From Flammula alnicola (lineage: Eukaryota; Basidiomycota; Agaricomycetes; Agaricales; Strophariaceae): a stretch of 24,201 bases of DNA. A program made the position numbers and the translations under genes. The notes beneath the pieces are model-generated. The model was given only the letters and a program-made list of their open reading frames with translations, did not search any database and was not told the origin of the DNA. This document shows, piece after piece, positions 20,521 to 24,201 of this stretch; positions within the stretch are counted from its first letter, which is position 1; every line of letters begins with the position of its first letter. The stretch is from the NCBI GenBank assembly GCA_015499995.1, contig JADNRV010000574.1, forward strand, positions 1 through 24,201. Direction: 5' to 3'.

Positions 20521-22459
20521 ATGACAACTCACAATTTTCGCGTTCACCCATCTGTTCCCAGGTCTCCACCTGGAGCTCGTCATGCTTCACTTCGACCTGA
20601 GGGTACAAGCTCGACTCCGAGGACCGATTTGCAACAAGTTCTGGCGCGTCGCCGTCCTTCAGACTATTGGCTCAATTCCCCTGCTTGGATTGGTAAGGAT
20701 TTGTCTCGTCTTATATTACTTTCCTAATTTGCTGATGTTTTCTTTATGCAGATGGCGCCTCTGACCCGCCGATCTTCTTCTATACCAATGAAGAGATTCT
20801 TGCAACTCTTCAAGAGTTTCGGCCTGATCACCCAATGCTGCAGCGCACTGCGGTCTCTGTATCCACTCCAGAGCCATCTTCCTCGGCATCTCCTGCACCT
20901 TCAAGCCCTCTTCCGAGTACTGTTTCTTCATCGAGCTCTGAGCCATCACCAACACCTGCTCCTTCGTCAGCTGACGGCTCAGATGTGGCTGCTCAACCAG
21001 GTATATTTTATTTATTGTTCTGATTGTCGTTGACTTATTCAAATCTCTAGCTGTTCCCCCTGCGCCTCTCGCAGGAGCGGGACACATGGTTGCCGTAACC
21101 ATGGTCTACTCAATGGCAGAACCAGGTAAAGGTTCAAGAGCGTTGAGGCCTGTCATCAAGAAGCACCGGAATGCGAAGTTCGATTATATCAAGATTTTGG
21201 AGCTCGATCGCCCGGCGTTTATCTGCGCGTGGCTTCGTGTTCATGACCTCTCTGATCAATACAGTCCTGGAACTCACTCAGGCCCTCCCTTCAAGCTCTG
21301 GTGGTCGGGATCTGCGTACGTACTTTGCCCTTATTCTTTGATATTATGCTTACTGTTTCTTCTAGTGGTGGAAAGTCGGGTGCCATCACGATCGATTCCA
21401 ATCGTGACTACGATGTTGCCATCAACGCATTGTCCAAGAAGAGCAAATACTCATGTCAAGTTGGGGTCGAGTTTGACACAGATATGATGGAAGGCTTTCG
21501 CATCAGGAAGCGGGTAAGTTTGTATCCTTTCTCACCTGCATGTCAATCTCTTATTGTCAATCATAGTCCTTGCCGCTGACAGAAGGAAAGGACGTTGAGG
21601 TTGAATTACTCTATGGAACAAAGGTAATCATGTCGCTTTTTCTGTTGAAATTTCCTCTGATATTTTTGCAGGTGCCGCGTGTTGAAGGTTATAGTGCAGC
21701 GGAGCAAATGCATGGAGAAATCATTATGCAACTTAAGCAGAAGTGGGTTTGCGAGAAGCACCAAGGCGAGCATGGTGAACCTGGGGCCTGTTACATTGAT
21801 AGCGCAGGTAATCACCTGGGCTTGAACAACTGCAAGCTCAAGATATGGGCCACTGCTATTGTGAGTCACCATGCCCTAACTTTTGTTATCTTTGGTACTT
21901 ATTCCCATCTGTTTACTAGGCAGCAGCTGATGCGACAAGGCATGAACCGCCCAACACTGTCGAGTTCGATGGTATTCGTGATGGACGTCTTTCATCCTCT
22001 GTCAAATCTCGTGGCCGCAGTGGTCCCCGTCGCTCTTTTACTCCACCACCGTCAACAGCTGATCCTGCAACGCTACTGGTCACAGCCATGATTCCTTTCC
22101 TTACCGGGCTCGCATCTGGCAGTGCCTCTGCTGCTTCCGCCTCTGCTGCTGCCTCTAATATGCCAGCAACTCCTGTCCGTCCCAAATATTCTGCGACTCC
22201 TTTCTCTCCTATGCCCACACCAACCTCGGAACTCCATGCTTGCCTGGCTGACTTTGCCAGGATCAAGAAGATCGACATTACTGGATCTGAATCAGCCCTC
22301 TCCGCACTCGATCTCACCCAGACATTATTCCTGGTGTCCCAGTTCCCCGCCTCTGTGATATTATCCCTGCAGTCGAGGGCCAGATCTACAAGTTTCAGTC
22401 ATTCTGCAAAGAATGGACCGAGCGCCTTGAGGAGAAGAAGCGTCGGCTTTTGTGACTAG
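20521..22459 (+). CDS. Agaricomycete-specific protein of unknown function, inside the transposon
   Basis: Seven exons: 20521-20692, 20752-21000, 21051-21315, 21366-21513, 21567-21623, 21672-21860 and 21920-22459. They encode 539 aa as read, with introns of 48-59 nt and consistent phases. Order of parts: an N-terminal segment with R-R-R-P-S-D-Y-W-L-N-S-P-A-W; a Ser/Pro-rich linker (about residues 93-134); a conserved-looking middle with W-W-S-G-S-A-G-G-K-S-G; then C-E-K-H-Q-G-E-H-G-E-P-G-A-C (Cys324, His327, His331, Cys337). The last could bind a metal. L-K-I-W-A-T-A-I and N-T-V-E-F-D follow, then a second Ser/Ala/Pro-rich part. From memory, mushroom genomes carry many proteins of this form, and no function is known to me. 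The frame shifts near 22316-22320. With one more C there, the end would match the usual acidic-basic tail with F-C-K-E-W-T-E-R-L-E-E-K-K, stopping at 22455. As read it ends at 22459 with an unrelated tail. Confidence 0.75.
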
Positions 22460-22510
22460 TCACTTTCCCATTGTTGGTATGGTCTTCGTAACTGTTTTCT
22501 AATTGTGTCT

Positions 22511-22668
22511 TTTGCCCTTTGGCTAGTCCTGTCATTACTCTCATGCCCGTGTCGTTACCAGCCTCTCTGTCGTTACTCATTGTGTCTATGCCTTTCGGGC
22601 AATCCTGTCATTTCTCTTGGTGTTGTTAGCAAACTCGTATGCCCTTCAGGCAAATCCTGTCATTACTG
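22511..22668 (+). repeat. Three imperfect copies of a small hairpin plus CCTGTCATTACT motif
   Basis: Copies at about 22511-22540, 22587-22616 and 22638-22668. Each has GCC, a 4-nt loop, GGC, then A/T-rich bases and CCTGTCATT(A/T)CT. The loop and flanks vary between copies. They lie in the 3' flank of the inserted gene, just before the possible insertion boundary at 22677. They may be 3' UTR signals, subterminal repeats of a mobile unit, or remnants of local duplication. Confidence 0.55.
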
Positions 22669-22676
22669 AATAACAT

Positions 22677-22683
22677 GTTGCCA
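22677..22683 (+). repeat. Direct repeat GTTGCCA, right copy
   Basis: Matches 19936-19942. It sits 11 bp before the transposase stop codon complement (22695-22697), where the ordinary 3' flank of a Tc1/mariner transposase would be expected. Confidence 0.45.
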
Positions 22684-22694
22684 TCACTATCTAC

Positions 22695-23771
22695 TCAGTC
22701 ATATCCACAGTTTGTAATCCATCCCTCAGCATCACTGCTGCTGATATTGAGGGCCGCCTGCTGGATCAACCATGGCCGTACTTCAGGACGAATGGCTTCT
22801 GCTTCATGCCGTCGCAACCATGGCTTTTATTGAGGAAAATGCTTGTTCAATAGGGTTGAAGTCGGGTGAATACGGAGGTAGATAAATCAATCGTGCACCT
22901 TCAAAACTTTGACAATCAGATTAACGCAACAGATGGTGTGATCAAAACTATACCGCATTCATCAACTATAATCTTTCTGATATCTTCGTCGTGATGAATA
23001 GCACAGTTGTCGAGAATAACAACACTTCGTGGTCCAGGATATGGTGTGAGTTTGGGGGCCTACACAACGTCAGTACAAGAACGCATTGAATGATGAGAAA
23101 TACGACAGACGAGATCATGAAGAAATGAAATGAACTTCTCCTTGTTAATGGAACCTCAAATATGTCAAGAGCTATTATTCCATCACATGTAAGTGCAGGA
23201 AGTATCGAATAACGCTGTCCACGGATGAAGGCAGCCCGTCGCACACATGCACGACCCATACCAGCCCAACCTGCGTCTCTCTGGTTCGTCTGATTGTCTA
23301 CGCTCACTTCGTCTGATTGTCTACGCTCGCTTCGTCCAACCAAATGATGAATTCTTTCGGAATGTCACCATTGACTCCTTGCCACGTTGATCTGAGGACT
23401 CATTCCTCTCCAATGCTGATTTTGCGACTCTTTTATAAGAAAGAGCTATCCTTCGAAGTGATCGGGAGATGGTCCGAAATATGGACTTCCATATCGTGAA
23501 CTTCAGTAATTTCTCTTGAATTTCATCGAGATACAGTGTAGGATTGCATCCAAGAGGGATGATATATAATTTAGCATTGTCATGTCAAGGATGCGAGGGC
23601 GGCCAGAGCGGCGTGCATGGGGTTGGTGACTTGGCCATACTCGCGGTAGAGTGCGAGGATCTTGTAGACAGCTCTCTCTGTGCAGCCAGCAAGCTCGGCG
23701 ATCTCTCGAGCATCCTTTTGCTGCTCAAAATGCCAGACAACTATGCGTTCGCGCAGCTCTTCTGAGATCAT
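22695..23771 (-). pseudogene. Tc1/mariner-IS630-type DDE transposase, broken
   Basis: Would cut and paste the element through its inverted ends. The N-terminus starts at 23771 (M-I-S-E-E-L-R-E-R-I) with a helix-turn-helix (E-I-A-E-L-A-G-C-T-E-R-A-V-Y). G-R-P-R follows in another frame. The DDE_3 catalytic core is recognisable in pieces. W-L-D-E-A-S-V-D holds the first Asp and G-R-A-C-V-R-R-A-A-F-I-R-G-Q-R-Y-S lies downstream of it. V-I-L-D-N-C-A-I-H-H holds the second Asp and P-Y-S-P-D-F-N-P-I-E-Q the third acidic residue. The C-terminus A-E-G-W-I-T-N-C-G-Y-D ends at TGA 22695. Two apparent introns remain (23060-23110 and 22899-22953). Disruptions: one-base losses near 23617, 23563, 23504 and 23150, one-base gains near 23474 and 22830, and a 23-bp tandem duplication at about 23285-23330. 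The catalytic residues are all still encoded, but no continuous frame joins them. Confidence 0.9.
23285..23330 (+). repeat. 23-bp tandem duplication inside the transposase core
   Basis: Two adjacent copies of a 23-bp unit containing TCTGATTGTCTACGCTC, differing at one base near the end. The duplication falls just after the first catalytic Asp (W-L-D-E) and, not being a multiple of three, shifts the frame into a stop. Confidence 0.8.
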
Positions 23772-23890
23772 TGGTGTAGCAGGTTATCGAGAGAACGTCA
23801 AATCCATCAGTATCTCACGATCGTGGAAGCGACAGGCGTGACAACCTTTTTTGTACATACGCAAATCTGCACAAACAAGCTCACGCAAGA

Positions 23891-23919
23891 TGAACTGAAC
23901 GAATTTATGCAACACCCTG
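23891..23919 (-). repeat. Right terminal inverted repeat of the Tc1/mariner-type element
   Basis: Inverted match to 19880-19908 with 2 mismatches in 29 nt, followed by TA at 23920-23921. It lies 148 bp from element end to transposase start, a normal leader length. Confidence 0.9.
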
Positions 23920-23921
23920 TA

Positions 23922-24201
23922 ACTCCTACGTATGTAAATCACTGACTAAAGAAGGTTTACTCGGTGTTGCTAGATTGTGTGCTTACCATTCAATATCTTC
24001 GACGCGAATGAATATCAGGATGTATCTACGCAGCAGACTGCGGCAGAGCCTCATGGACTCACCTCAAATCAAACGAAAGATGGTTGTTTAGAAACAGTGG
24101 CGGAGACGAAAATTGAAACTCGGTTCAGCGAACCAAAATTTCACACCAGGCTCAGCCTACACATAATGAATGAATCAGGAATCAGATCTAATCAGAGTCG
24201 A
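23922..24201. other. Flank right of the transposon, nothing identified
   Basis: 280 bp to the window edge. No coding frame, repeat or RNA gene was seen. It should be contiguous with 19877 in an allele lacking the transposon. Confidence 0.5.

Larger units (their letters stand above)
19880..23919. mobile_element. 4,040-bp Tc1/mariner-type element containing an inserted gene
   Basis: The ends are inverted repeats beginning CAGGGTGTTGCATAA, at 19880-19908 and 23891-23919 (29 nt, 2 mismatches). TA flanks both sides (19878-19879 and 23920-23921), the standard target duplication of Tc1/mariner-IS630 elements. Weaker similarity between the arms continues to about 19934. A minus-strand transposase pseudogene (22695-23771) lies next to the right end, as expected for this class. 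An intron-containing plus-strand gene (20521-22459) lies between the transposase 3' end and the left end. Normal members are about 1.3 kb, so 2.7 kb is extra. A direct GTTGCCA repeat at 19936-19942 and 22677-22683 marks a plausible insertion site for that extra DNA. Excision would leave 1,299 bp, with the transposase stop about 74 bp from the left end. Confidence 0.85.

Noticed and set aside
22505..22530. GCC-CTTT-GGC hairpin followed by CTAG as a Helitron 3' end
   Set aside because: The stem is only 3 bp, no matching TC 5' end was identified, and similar hairpins recur twice downstream.
22966..23343. Treating the 125-codon minus frame as an intact short transposase gene
   Set aside because: It starts inside the core in a frame created by the 23-bp duplication and loses the conserved frame again near 23150.

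Overview
The window is nuclear DNA of a filamentous fungus, most likely a mushroom-forming basidiomycete (Agaricomycetes). The genes are cut by many short GT-AG introns, mostly 43-64 nt. The recognisable proteins are fungal types: an F-box protein of the basidiomycete kind, EB1/Mal3, a fungal MCT-like transporter, secreted S10 carboxypeptidases, an old yellow enzyme and a multi-copy agaricomycete family of unknown function. All exon boundaries below were read by eye from reading frame, splice signals and family conservation. No search was run.

Layout. 1-1614 shows no gene. An F-box gene (1615-2721, minus, 5' end unresolved) diverges from an EB1-family microtubule plus-end gene (3094-4193, plus). 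EB1 converges on an MFS/MCT-like transporter (4581-6372, minus, 6 exons). A 692-bp non-autonomous DNA transposon with 59-nt inverted ends and a TTA target duplication lies at 7634-8325. A basic, CCDC137-like protein gene (9289-10177, minus) follows and carries an apparent one-base frameshift. Two tandem secreted serine carboxypeptidase genes (11755-13944 and 14785-16959, plus) each have 14 exons with all 13 introns at equivalent sites, so they are a recent tandem duplication. Downstream, 16990-17610 keeps one reading frame broken by stops, a probable decayed gene. A nine-exon old yellow enzyme-like gene (17898-19501, minus) has substitutions at residues normally needed for catalysis and FMN binding.

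The right end is a 4,040-bp mobile block (19880-23919), bounded by inverted repeats and a TA duplication. On its right is a broken Tc1/mariner-IS630-type transposase (22695-23771, minus). On its left, inside the same ends, is a seven-exon gene of an agaricomycete family of unknown function (20521-22459, plus). A 7-bp direct repeat, GTTGCCA, at 19936 and 22677 suggests that about 2.7 kb carrying this gene was inserted into an ordinary 1.3-kb transposon. Removing that segment leaves about 1,299 bp, a normal size for this transposon class.

The genes do not form a pathway. The carboxypeptidase pair is extracellular or vacuolar peptide-degrading capacity and the MFS protein is probably an uptake or efflux carrier. 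EB1, the F-box protein and the CCDC137-like protein are housekeeping or regulatory. Several single-base frameshifts fall in or beside short G, C or A runs, so assembly error must be excluded before any gene but the transposase is called broken.
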